Source of the DNA: Actinomadura cremea | GTDB lineage: Bacteria; Actinomycetota; Actinomycetes; Streptosporangiales; Streptosporangiaceae | NCBI RefSeq assembly: GCF_014648495.1 | Contig: NZ_BMRF01000008.1 | Location: forward strand, 1-64,000 | Reading direction: 5' to 3' | DNA: 64,000 nt | Translations under genes and position numbers: made by a program | In this document: one piece after another, positions 55,501-62,847 of the stretch | Layout of the letters: each line of letters starts with the position of its first letter | Position numbering within the stretch: the first letter of the stretch is position 1 | Notes under the pieces: model-generated | Database searches by the model: none | Told to the model about the DNA's origin: nothing | What the model saw: the letters and a program-made list of their open reading frames with translations, nothing else

Positions 55501-56300
55501 TTATCTCGGACCACCTTCCTGATCAGTTCACGCGACATGTCTTCCGTGACGGTCCGGGAACGGAGAGCGAACAAATTCCGCGCCAACACAGACAGGTCTG
55601 CGGGATCATCCGTCGTGATCGCCCGGATGGCCGTCTCGACGTATGCCACCTCACTCCGGTCGTCCATCGTCGCGACCACGAACGCTCCGGTATTGCCGTC
55701 GTGCTCGCCGCTTGTCAACACTACTTGAACCGTGACGTTCGGCCTCGTGCTGATCTCTGCCAGGTGTTCGAGTTGCTCCTTCATCGTCTCGGCGGTGCCC
55801 ACCGGGCGGTAAAGAGCCTGCTCGTCGACCAGCAGCTCGACGTTCGGCGGAGGTGCTCCCTCAGACCTCGTGAGTATGGATTGACGAGCGATGCGGGCGT
55901 CCACGGCCTCCTGGTTGCCGTGGAGGATCGCCGCTGCGTAGGCCGGAGTCTGAGCCAGGCCGGGAATCACTGAGTGTTCCCAGCAGACGAGTAGCGCGGC
56001 GTCGGCTTCGATTCGGGGCCAGTCGAACCAGACCGGCACCGGGTGGCCGTTCCGGTTCAGATCTCCCCAAAGTTTGATGAGCGCTCCGTCAGCGTCAAGG
56101 CGACGATCGATCAGCTCGACGAGTGGCTGGTTTGCCCGACGCGTTCCGTTTTCGATGCGACTGACCTGGGCTTTGCTGATGTTCAGGTAGTCGGCGAGCG
56201 ACTGCTGAGTGGTGTTCTTCGCCTCGCGCATTCGACGCATCTGGCCACCGAATGCGATCAAGGCCGGGGAGTCTTTGGGGCGTGATCGCGATACGGGCAT
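55491..56300 (-). CDS. XRE-family regulator with DUF5753 domain (Scr1/WhiJ-like)
   Basis: 269 residues. HTH at ~18-70: FGGQMRRMREAKNTTQQSLADYLNISKAQVSRIENGTRRANQPLVELIDRRL. DUF5753 at ~95-265: WFDWPRIEADAALLVCWEHSVIPGLAQTPAYAAAIL, RIARQSILTRSEGAPPPNVELLVDEQALYRPVG and VAYVETAIRAITTDDPADLSVLARNLFALRSRTVTEDMSRELI. Only distantly similar to the XRE protein at 50972. AAAGGA precedes ATG 56300. It is divergent from a HATPase gene with 141 bp between, so it may regulate that gene. Confidence 0.92.
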   Translation of the reverse strand: MPVSRSRPKDSPALIAFGGQMRRMREAKNTTQQSLADYLNISKAQVSRIENGTRRANQPLVELIDRRLDADGALIKLWGDLNRNGHPVPVWFDWPRIEADAALLVCWEHSVIPGLAQTPAYAAAILHGNQEAVDARIARQSILTRSEGAPPPNVELLVDEQALYRPVGTAETMKEQLEHLAEISTRPNVTVQVVLTSGEHDGNTGAFVVATMDDRSEVAYVETAIRAITTDDPADLSVLARNLFALRSRTVTEDMSRELIRKVVRDKWT

Positions 56301-56441
56301 GGCTGATGTTTCCTTTCGTGGTACATCGCCATCCGAGGGTGATCATCGCCAACTGTTTCCAGATGGCGCTGTCAACAACACCGTAGCTCGGATACACGCA
56401 CTATGTGAGGGGTTCGCAACATTCAGTGACGGGAGCTGGTC

Positions 56442-56828
56442 ATGGTCGAGGCGACGCACGCGGAGATGGTGGTCAAGCGCCACCTCGAGTCGGTCGCGGA
56501 GGTGCGGGGGTTCGTGCGGCTCGTGCTCGGGGCCGACGGGGCGGACGACTTCGTCCCGTGCCTGGTCGCGAGTGAGCTGGTGACCAACGCGATCCGGCAC
56601 ACGACGGGGGTCGACGACGTGACGTTCCGGATCGGGCGCAACGAGGACGGCTCGCTGTGGATGGAGGTGCAGGACTCCCTCTGGGAGGAGCCGCGTGTCC
56701 AGCGCGCCGACCTGGACGGCGAGTCCGGGCGCGGCATGTTCGTGGTCGAGCAGTACACGCGGTACTGGGGTGTCCGGCCGCTGTCCGGCAACACTGGAAA
56801 GGTCGTCTTCGCGGTTCTGAACCCGTAA
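56442..56828 (+). CDS. Anti-sigma-type ATP-binding protein (RsbW-like HATPase_c_2)
   Basis: 128 residues, a minimal single-domain kinase fold. FVPCLVASELVTNAIRHTTGVDDVTFRIG is the N box, MEVQDSLWEEPRV the G1 box and GESGRGMFVVEQYTRYWGVRPLSGNTGKVVFAVL the G2 region. Such proteins bind ATP and regulate sigma factors or serve as small signalling ATPases. GGGAG lies six to seven bases before ATG 56442. Divergent from the XRE/DUF397 pair. Confidence 0.92.
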   Translation: MVEATHAEMVVKRHLESVAEVRGFVRLVLGADGADDFVPCLVASELVTNAIRHTTGVDDVTFRIGRNEDGSLWMEVQDSLWEEPRVQRADLDGESGRGMFVVEQYTRYWGVRPLSGNTGKVVFAVLNP

Positions 56829-56875
56829 GGACGCTCGCGGCATCATCGCGGGCACGCGTCTGGGGTGACGGTGTT

Positions 56876-56913
56876 GCCGTCCACGGGCTGTGGACGGCGG
56901 GCGGGGCCACAAT
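56876..56913 (+). promoter_or_regulatory. Inverted repeat and -10 upstream of the third SARP gene
   Basis: GCCGTCCAC (56876-56884), five bases, GTGGACGGC (56890-56898) is a perfect inverted repeat over the expected -35 region. CACAAT (56908-56913) lies six bases before ATG 56920. The repeat could instead be a terminator for the HATPase gene that ends at 56828. No 11-bp direct repeats like those at the other two SARP genes are seen. Confidence 0.45.
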
Positions 56914-56919
56914 GGGTGC

Positions 56920-59900
56920 ATGTTCGTCGGGATCCTCGGGCCGCTGGTGGTCACCGAAGGCGGGGAGGACGTGCGCGTCGGCGGGGCGCGGCTGCGGGTG
57001 CTGGTGGTGCGGCTGGCGCTGGAGCCCGGACGGACGGTGACGGGCGAGGCGCTCGCGCGGGCGGTGTGGCCGGACGGCGGGCCGGGCGATCCCGGGCACG
57101 CGCTGCAGGCGCTCGTGTCGCGGCTCCGGCGGTGCCTGCCGGACGGACGGCTGCGCTCGGTGCCCGGGGGTTACCTCCTGGACGTCCCCGAGGACGCGGT
57201 CGACGCGCACAGGTTCGAGCGGCTCGCCGGGGAGGGCGCGCGGGCGCTGCGCGACGGGGAGGACGTGCGGGCGGCGAAGGTGCTCGCGGAGGCGCTCGGG
57301 CTGTGGCGCGGGGAGCCGCTGGCGGACGCGCCGTTCGCCGAGGCCGCGGCCGTCCGGCTGCGGGAGCTGCGGCTGGCGGCGACCGAGGACCGCATCGCCG
57401 CCGAGCTGCGGACGGGCGCCGAACCGGGCGGGCTGGTCGCGGAGCTGGAGGGGCTCGCGGCGCGGCATCCGCTGCGGGAGCGGGTCCGGGCGCTGCTGGT
57501 GTGGGCGCTCCACCTGAGCGGGCGGTCGGCCGAGGCGCTCGCGGTGTTCGAGGAGTTCCGGCGGGTGCTGGCGGACGAGCTGGGCGCGGACCCCGGGGAC
57601 GAGTCGCGCGCGGCGTACCTCGAGGTCCTGCGGGTGCCGGGGGCGCGGCCGCGCGGGAACCTGCGGGCGCCCGCGACGGGGTTCGTCGGCCGCGAGGACG
57701 AGTGCGCGTGGATCGCCCGGCGGCTGTGGGACGGACGGCTCGTCACGCTCGTCGGCACCGGGGGCGCGGGCAAGACGCGGCTGGCGACGACGGTCGGGGA
57801 GCGGCTCGCGGAGCGGTTCCCGGGCGGGGTGTGGTTCGTGGAGCTGGCGGCGGTCGCGGGGGACGACGTCGCCGGGGCGGTCGCGGGGGCACTGGGGGTA
57901 CGGGGCCCGGAGCGGGTGGCCGAGACGCTCGCGGGCGTGGAGACGCTGATCGTCCTCGACAACTGCGAGCACGTGCTCGACGCGGCGGCGAGGCTGGCGG
58001 GCGAGCTGCTCGGGACGTGTCCGGGGCTGCGGGTGCTGGCGACGAGCCGGGAGCGGCTGGGACTGGACGGCGAGGCGCTGTGCCCGGTGCCGCCGCTGGA
58101 CGGGCCCGAGGCGGTGCGGTTGTTCGCGGAGCGCGCGGCGGCCGTCCGTCCGGGGTACGTCGCGGACGCGGAGGTCGCGGGGGAGATCTGCCGGAGGCTG
58201 GACGGGCTGCCGCTGGCGATCGAGCTGGCGGCGGCGCGGCTGCGCGCGATGACGCCCGAACAGCTCGTCCACCGGCTCGACCGGCGGTTCCGGCTGCTCA
58301 CCGGCGGCAGCCGCACGGCCCTGCCCCGGCACCGGACGCTGCGCGCCGTCGTCGCGTGGAGCTGGGACCTGCTGGACGAGCGGGAGCGGGCGTTCGCCGA
58401 GCGGCTCGCGGTGTTCCCCGCCGCGATCGGCCCGGACGCCGCCGCGCGGGTCGGCGGCGGGACGCTGGACGACCTCGACGCGCTCGCCGACCGGTCGCTG
58501 CTCCAGCCGGTGGACGGTCCCGAACCGCGCTTCCGCATGCTGGAGACGATCCGCGAGTTCGCGCGGGAGCGGCTGGCCGAACGCGGTGAGCTGGAGGCCG
58601 TCCAGGCGGCCCACCTCGCGTACTTCCTGGAGGTGGCCGAGCGCGCCGAGCCCCGGCTGTTCGGGGCGGAGCAGACCGAGTGGCTTCCCGTCCTGACGGA
58701 GGGGCAGGACGATCTGCTCGCCGCGCTGCGATTCGCGGAGGAGCACGACGGCGGGGCGGCCGTGCGGCTGGCGGCGGCGCTCGCGGTGTTCTGGATGATC
58801 CAGGGCGACCACGCCGAGGCCGCGCGCCGGCTCCGGGGCGCGCTGGAGGCGCCGCGCCGGACGCCCGTGCCGGACGGCGCCGAGGCCGCGGCCCTCGGCG
58901 GGTACGTGATGAACACGGTGCTGTCGGGCGGCGCCGCCCGCGACGACCCGCTGATCGAGGTGCGGGAGCCGGGACCGGACGCGCGCCCGCTGGCGGTGCT
59001 CATCGAGCCCGGCGCGGCGCTGCTGCGCGGCGACGCGGCGGCGGGCGTCGCGGCCATCGCCCGGCTGCTGCGCGGACGGGACGCCTGGACGCGCGCGACG
59101 CTGCACGTCATGGCCGCGATGCTCCACGGGAACGCGGGCGACATGGCGGCCTCGCACCGGGATCTGGCCGCCGCCGTCGCCGCGTACCGGGAGAGCGGCG
59201 AGCGGGGCGGGCTGGCGATGGCCCTGATGTTCGCGTGCTCGGCCGACATGACCGCGGGCGACTACGACGCCGCGATCGCCGCGCTGGAGGAGTCGATCGG
59301 CCTGCTGCGCGTGCTCGGGCAGGAACGGGAGGCGACCCAGCAGCGGGTGATGCTGGCGGTCGCGCTGGCCCGGTCGGGGGACGTCCGGCGGGCGCGCGGC
59401 GAGCTGTCCGACCTGCTCGCGCCGGACGCCGCGACGCCCGCCCGGTACCTCGTCGCGGTCCGGCTCGCGCTCGGCGACCTGGCCCGGCACGGCGGCGACC
59501 CCGCCGGGGCCGAGCGGCACTACGCCGACGCCGAGCGTGACCTGCGGCTCGCGCCTTCAGGGCCGCAGTACCGATCCCTCCTGTCGACGGCGCGGGCGCA
59601 CATCGCGATCGGCGCGGACGAGCGCGCCGCGGCCCGCCGCCACCTGCGGGCCGCGCTCGTCCAGGCGGCGGAGGCCCCCGACATGCCCGTCGCCGCGGCG
59701 GCCGGGGTCGGCGTCGCGCGGCTGCGGGCGTCCGGCGATCCCGCGGCCGCCGCGGAGGCGCTCGGGGCGGCGTCCGTCCTGCGCGGCGGGCCGGACGAGT
59801 CCGACCTCGACCTCGCGGACGTCACCCGGCGGCTGCGCGCGGCCCTGGGCGAGCGCGCCTTCCGGGACGGCCACGCGCGCGGCGCGGCGCTCGACGTCCC

Positions 59901-59943
59901 CGGCGCGCTCGCCCGCCTGGAGGATCAGCTCCGGCGCCGGTAG
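56920..59943 (+). CDS. AfsR-type SARP regulator with NB-ARC ATPase and TPR domains
   Basis: 1007 residues. Winged helix 1-85 (MFVGILGPLVVTEGGEDVRVGGARLRVLVVRLALEPGRTVTGEALARAVWP, ALVSRLRRCLPDG). Activation domain ~90-235 (DAHRFERLAGEGARALRDG, HPLRERVRALLVWALHLSGRSAEALAVFEEFRRVL). Walker A VGTGGAGKTRLATTV near 278, LIVLDNCEHVLDAAARL, LPLAIELAAARLRAM, then a long TPR-like superhelix to the end. The likely target is unclear: it is convergent with the ABC exporter genes (19-bp overlap) and no gene is divergent from it. Confidence 0.92.
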   Translation: MFVGILGPLVVTEGGEDVRVGGARLRVLVVRLALEPGRTVTGEALARAVWPDGGPGDPGHALQALVSRLRRCLPDGRLRSVPGGYLLDVPEDAVDAHRFERLAGEGARALRDGEDVRAAKVLAEALGLWRGEPLADAPFAEAAAVRLRELRLAATEDRIAAELRTGAEPGGLVAELEGLAARHPLRERVRALLVWALHLSGRSAEALAVFEEFRRVLADELGADPGDESRAAYLEVLRVPGARPRGNLRAPATGFVGREDECAWIARRLWDGRLVTLVGTGGAGKTRLATTVGERLAERFPGGVWFVELAAVAGDDVAGAVAGALGVRGPERVAETLAGVETLIVLDNCEHVLDAAARLAGELLGTCPGLRVLATSRERLGLDGEALCPVPPLDGPEAVRLFAERAAAVRPGYVADAEVAGEICRRLDGLPLAIELAAARLRAMTPEQLVHRLDRRFRLLTGGSRTALPRHRTLRAVVAWSWDLLDERERAFAERLAVFPAAIGPDAAARVGGGTLDDLDALADRSLLQPVDGPEPRFRMLETIREFARERLAERGELEAVQAAHLAYFLEVAERAEPRLFGAEQTEWLPVLTEGQDDLLAALRFAEEHDGGAAVRLAAALAVFWMIQGDHAEAARRLRGALEAPRRTPVPDGAEAAALGGYVMNTVLSGGAARDDPLIEVREPGPDARPLAVLIEPGAALLRGDAAAGVAAIARLLRGRDAWTRATLHVMAAMLHGNAGDMAASHRDLAAAVAAYRESGERGGLAMALMFACSADMTAGDYDAAIAALEESIGLLRVLGQEREATQQRVMLAVALARSGDVRRARGELSDLLAPDAATPARYLVAVRLALGDLARHGGDPAGAERHYADAERDLRLAPSGPQYRSLLSTARAHIAIGADERAAARRHLRAALVQAAEAPDMPVAAAAGVGVARLRASGDPAAAAEALGAASVLRGGPDESDLDLADVTRRLRAALGERAFRDGHARGAALDVPGALARLEDQLRRR

Positions 59944-60743
59944 ACGCGCACGGCGAGCGGCGCGAACACCAGCACGAACCCGCCCGACCACAGCAGCGTC
60001 GCGATCGCGTCGGCCGCCACCGGGCCCCCGACGAGCAGGCCGCGGCAGGCGTCCACCGCGTGCCCGACCGGGTTGACGTCCACCCAAGCCCGCAGCCAGC
60101 CCGGCATCGTCTCGGTCGGCACCGCCATGCTCGTCCCGAACGACAGCGGGAAGATCGCGAGGAACGCCACCGTCGTGACGACGGTCTCCTCCCGGATCGC
60201 CACCCCGATCAGGATGGTGATCCAGCTGAGCGCGAAGCCCAGCACGGCCGCGAGCCCGGCCGCGGCGAGGGCCGCCGCGGCGTTCGTCTCGACCCGGAAG
60301 CCCATCAGGTATCCGGTCGCGAACAGCACGGCGCTCGCGATGACGTACCGGGGGCCGTCGCTGACCACGAGGCCGAGCAGCGGCGCGGACCGTCCGATCG
60401 GCAGGCTGCGGAACCGGTCGAACACGCCCTTCTTGATGTCGACGTTGATGGCGATGCCGACCGACGCCATCCCGGCCAGGACCATCGTCATGACGAGCAC
60501 GCCGGGGAAGACGAACTGCAGGTACTCCTGGGTCGAGCCGGACACCGCGCCGCCGAACAGGTACACGAACAGCAGCAGGAAGATGATCGGCAGGAACAGC
60601 GCGTCGCTCAGCAGGCCCGGGTTGCGGCGGGTCTTGGTGAGGCTGCGCCCGGCGAGCAGCAGGCTGTGCCGCACCAGCGGGAACGGACGCGCCCCCGGTG
60701 CGGCCGTGCGCGCGTCCCGGCGCTCGACAACGGTCCCGGTCAC
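59925..60743 (-). CDS. ABC-2 type multidrug exporter permease (DrrB-like)
   Basis: 272 residues, six hydrophobic segments: LPIIFLLLFVYLFGGAVSG, FVFPGVLVMTMVLAGMASVGIAI, YVIASAVLFATGYLMGF, LAAVLGFALSWITILIGVAI, VVTTVAFLAIFPLSFGTSMAVPTETMPGWLRAWVDVNPVGHAVDACRGLL and a last one near the C-terminus. This is the daunorubicin-resistance DrrB group. GTG 60743 overlaps the stop of the ATPase gene (GTGA), with GGAGGAGG upstream. Its 3' end overlaps the convergent SARP gene by 19 bp. Confidence 0.92.
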   Translation of the reverse strand: MTGTVVERRDARTAAPGARPFPLVRHSLLLAGRSLTKTRRNPGLLSDALFLPIIFLLLFVYLFGGAVSGSTQEYLQFVFPGVLVMTMVLAGMASVGIAINVDIKKGVFDRFRSLPIGRSAPLLGLVVSDGPRYVIASAVLFATGYLMGFRVETNAAAALAAAGLAAVLGFALSWITILIGVAIREETVVTTVAFLAIFPLSFGTSMAVPTETMPGWLRAWVDVNPVGHAVDACRGLLVGGPVAADAIATLLWSGGFVLVFAPLAVRVYRRRS

Positions 60744-61675
60744 GCGGCCTCCTCCTTCGTGAGCTCGAAGAACACCTCGTCGAGGCTGGGCAGGCGCAGC
60801 GACAGCTCGGTGACGCCGATGCCCGCCGCGTCCAGCCGCCGGACGGTCTCGCCGAGCGCGTCCGCGCCGTCGACCGGCACCGTCAGGACGTCCCGGCGCG
60901 GCGATTCGGCCGCGCGCCCCGACACCGCGTTCAGGATCGCGGCGACCTCGATCAGCCGCGCCGGGTCGCGGGGCCGCACGGTGATCGTCTGCCCGCCCGC
61001 GACCCGCTTGAGTTCGGCGGGCGTCCCGTCCGCGATCACCCGGCCCCGGTCGATGACGGTGACCTCGTCGGCGAGCGCGTCGGCCTCCTCGAGGTACTGG
61101 GTGGTCAGCAGGACCGTCCCGCCGTCCGACGTCATCGCCCGGATCATCCGCCACACGTCCTCGCGGCGGCCGGGGTCGAGGCCGGTCGTCGGCTCGTCCA
61201 GGAACGTCACCGCCGGGCGTCCGACCATTCCGGCGGCGAGGTCGAGGCGGCGCCGCATCCCGCCCGAGTAGGTCGACACCCGGCGGCCCGCGTCGTCGGC
61301 CAGCTCGAACCGCTCCAGCAGTTCGGCGGCGCGGGCCCGCGCGTCGGCCTTCCGCAGATCGAGCAGCCGCCCGATGAGCACGAGGTTCTCGGTGGCGGTG
61401 AGGTCCTCGTCGACCGCCGCGTACTGGCCCGTCAGCCCGATCTCGCGGCGGACGCGGGCGGCGTCGCGGACGACGTCCAGCCCGCGCACCCGCGCCGTCC
61501 CGGCGTCCGCGCGCAGCAGCGTCGCGAGGACGCGTATGGCCGTCGTCTTCCCCGCGCCGTTCGGCCCCAGCAGAGCCAGGACGGTGCCGGGGCGCGCGGA
61601 CAGCGCGACGCCGTCCAGCGCGATCGTCTTCCCGAATCGTTTGACCAGGCCCTCGGCCCGGATCGCGTCTTCCAT
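60740..61675 (-). CDS. ABC exporter ATP-binding protein (DrrA-like)
   Basis: 311 residues. LLGPNGAGKTTAIRVLATLL (Walker A) near residue 37, STYSGGMRRRLDLAAGMVGRP (signature) near 135, VTFLDEPTTGLDPGRREDVW (Walker B), and LLTTQYLEEADALADEV with the Q in place of the common H-loop His context. The C-terminal ~80-residue domain (LPSLDEVFFELTKEEAA) is typical of the daunorubicin-resistance type. It energises the DrrB-like permease encoded directly downstream. Confidence 0.94.
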   Translation of the reverse strand: MEDAIRAEGLVKRFGKTIALDGVALSARPGTVLALLGPNGAGKTTAIRVLATLLRADAGTARVRGLDVVRDAARVRREIGLTGQYAAVDEDLTATENLVLIGRLLDLRKADARARAAELLERFELADDAGRRVSTYSGGMRRRLDLAAGMVGRPAVTFLDEPTTGLDPGRREDVWRMIRAMTSDGGTVLLTTQYLEEADALADEVTVIDRGRVIADGTPAELKRVAGGQTITVRPRDPARLIEVAAILNAVSGRAAESPRRDVLTVPVDGADALGETVRRLDAAGIGVTELSLRLPSLDEVFFELTKEEAA

Positions 61676-61710
61676 GCCGCCGAGGCTGCCCGGCCCCGCT
61701 CACAGATCGC

Positions 61711-62718
61711 TCACACCGCCGTCGGCCGCTTCCACCAGGTGAGGCAGCGCCAGGCCCATTCCAGCGGCCCGTATCGGGCATGGCGGAGCCACAGGCGGCT
61801 GAATGCGAGGCCGAGCGCGAAGACGCCCGTGCCGACGGCGATGGCGACCAGGTGGTCGGGAGGCGCGGCCGTCCGGACGAACCGGTCGGCGGCGATGATC
61901 GCGAACGTCGCGCCGACGTAGTTCGTCAACGCCATCCGGCCGAGCGGGGCGAGGCCCCGCAGGGGACGGCGTCCGGCGCGCGAACGCAAGGCGAGCGGCA
62001 CCGCGGCCATGTAGGTCGCGGAGGTCGCGATGCCCGCCACCGTCGCCAGGGTGGAACCGGGGCCGGCGGTCGCCGCGATCTGCCAGGTGTTCAGGGCGAT
62101 CGCGAGTGCGAGGAACGTCAGGAACGCTGCCGACAGGCGAACCGCGGGCGCGTCCAGGATCTTGCCCGGCCCGTACCTCTGTATCGCGTACCCGATCAGG
62201 AAGAACCCGGGGATGAGCGTGCTCGCGCCCATCGTCGCCGCCGCCGTGCCCGTGGCGGCGAGGCCGAGCGCGAGAAGCACGCGCCATCCGGGCACGAACG
62301 ACGCGGGGAGCAGGACGACCATCCCGACCACCGCGTACGTCAGCAGCACTTCGCCGGGCTGAAGGAGCCGGTGCAGTGCGCCGATGGGGATCAGGAAGCC
62401 CAGGCGGGCCAGCATGAGCAGCCGCGGGTTCGGCGTCCGGTCCCGGACCGAATCGAGGAAGAGCCCGAAGCTCAGGCCGAAGAGGAGCGAGAAGATCGGG
62501 AAGAACCGCTGGTGGAGCAGGGTCTCGTACGCCCAGTAGACCGCCCCGGGGTCCTCCTGCGGACCGGGGACGGGCACCCCCGTGATCCCCACGGTGTTCA
62601 CGATCATCACGCCCGACAGGGCGAACCCGCGCAGGACGTCGATCTCGGTGACGCGTGAGCGCTCCCGAGACCCCACCGCGTCCGGGCCGGTGGCGGTCGG
62701 TCGTGTTCGCGGCGGCAT
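61711..62718 (-). CDS. DUF418-domain membrane protein
   Basis: 335 residues, eight to ten transmembrane segments. VTEIDVLRGFALSGVMIVNTVGI is the opening motif of the DUF418 family, QRFFPIFSLLFGLSFGLFLD the next, and LAPLGRMALTNYVGATFAIIAADRF followed by FALGLAFSRLWLRHARYGPLEWAWRCLTWWKRPTA the C-terminal DUF418 block (GPLEW.WR..T). GGGAGGAG precedes ATG 62718. The family may move or modify lipids or sugars; the role is unknown. It lies 35 bp upstream of the ABC ATPase gene in the same direction and could share its transcript. Confidence 0.9.
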   Translation of the reverse strand: MPPRTRPTATGPDAVGSRERSRVTEIDVLRGFALSGVMIVNTVGITGVPVPGPQEDPGAVYWAYETLLHQRFFPIFSLLFGLSFGLFLDSVRDRTPNPRLLMLARLGFLIPIGALHRLLQPGEVLLTYAVVGMVVLLPASFVPGWRVLLALGLAATGTAAATMGASTLIPGFFLIGYAIQRYGPGKILDAPAVRLSAAFLTFLALAIALNTWQIAATAGPGSTLATVAGIATSATYMAAVPLALRSRAGRRPLRGLAPLGRMALTNYVGATFAIIAADRFVRTAAPPDHLVAIAVGTGVFALGLAFSRLWLRHARYGPLEWAWRCLTWWKRPTAV

Positions 62719-62808
62719 GCTCCTCCCGGCGTCGGGCCTCGTCACACCATGACGCAGCCTTCCGCCCGTGACCACCCGCGGCGGGCGCGCGGCGGCGCTC
62801 GGGAGAAC

Positions 62809-62839
62809 TTGACCATGATCGTGCGGGGCTGGAACCGTT
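62809..62839 (+). promoter_or_regulatory. Candidate promoter of the kinase gene
   Basis: TTGACC (62809-62814), about 18 bp, AACCGT (62833-62838), then nine bases to ATG 62848. A very short leader would result. Confidence 0.35.
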
Positions 62840-62847
62840 GCCCGTCT

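Noticed and set aside
52278-56347. Shared 10-mer GGTGATCATC at 52278 and 56338, upstream of both HATPase genes
   Set aside because: The core TGATCA is a self-palindrome and two copies in 64 kb are weak evidence; distances to the genes differ.
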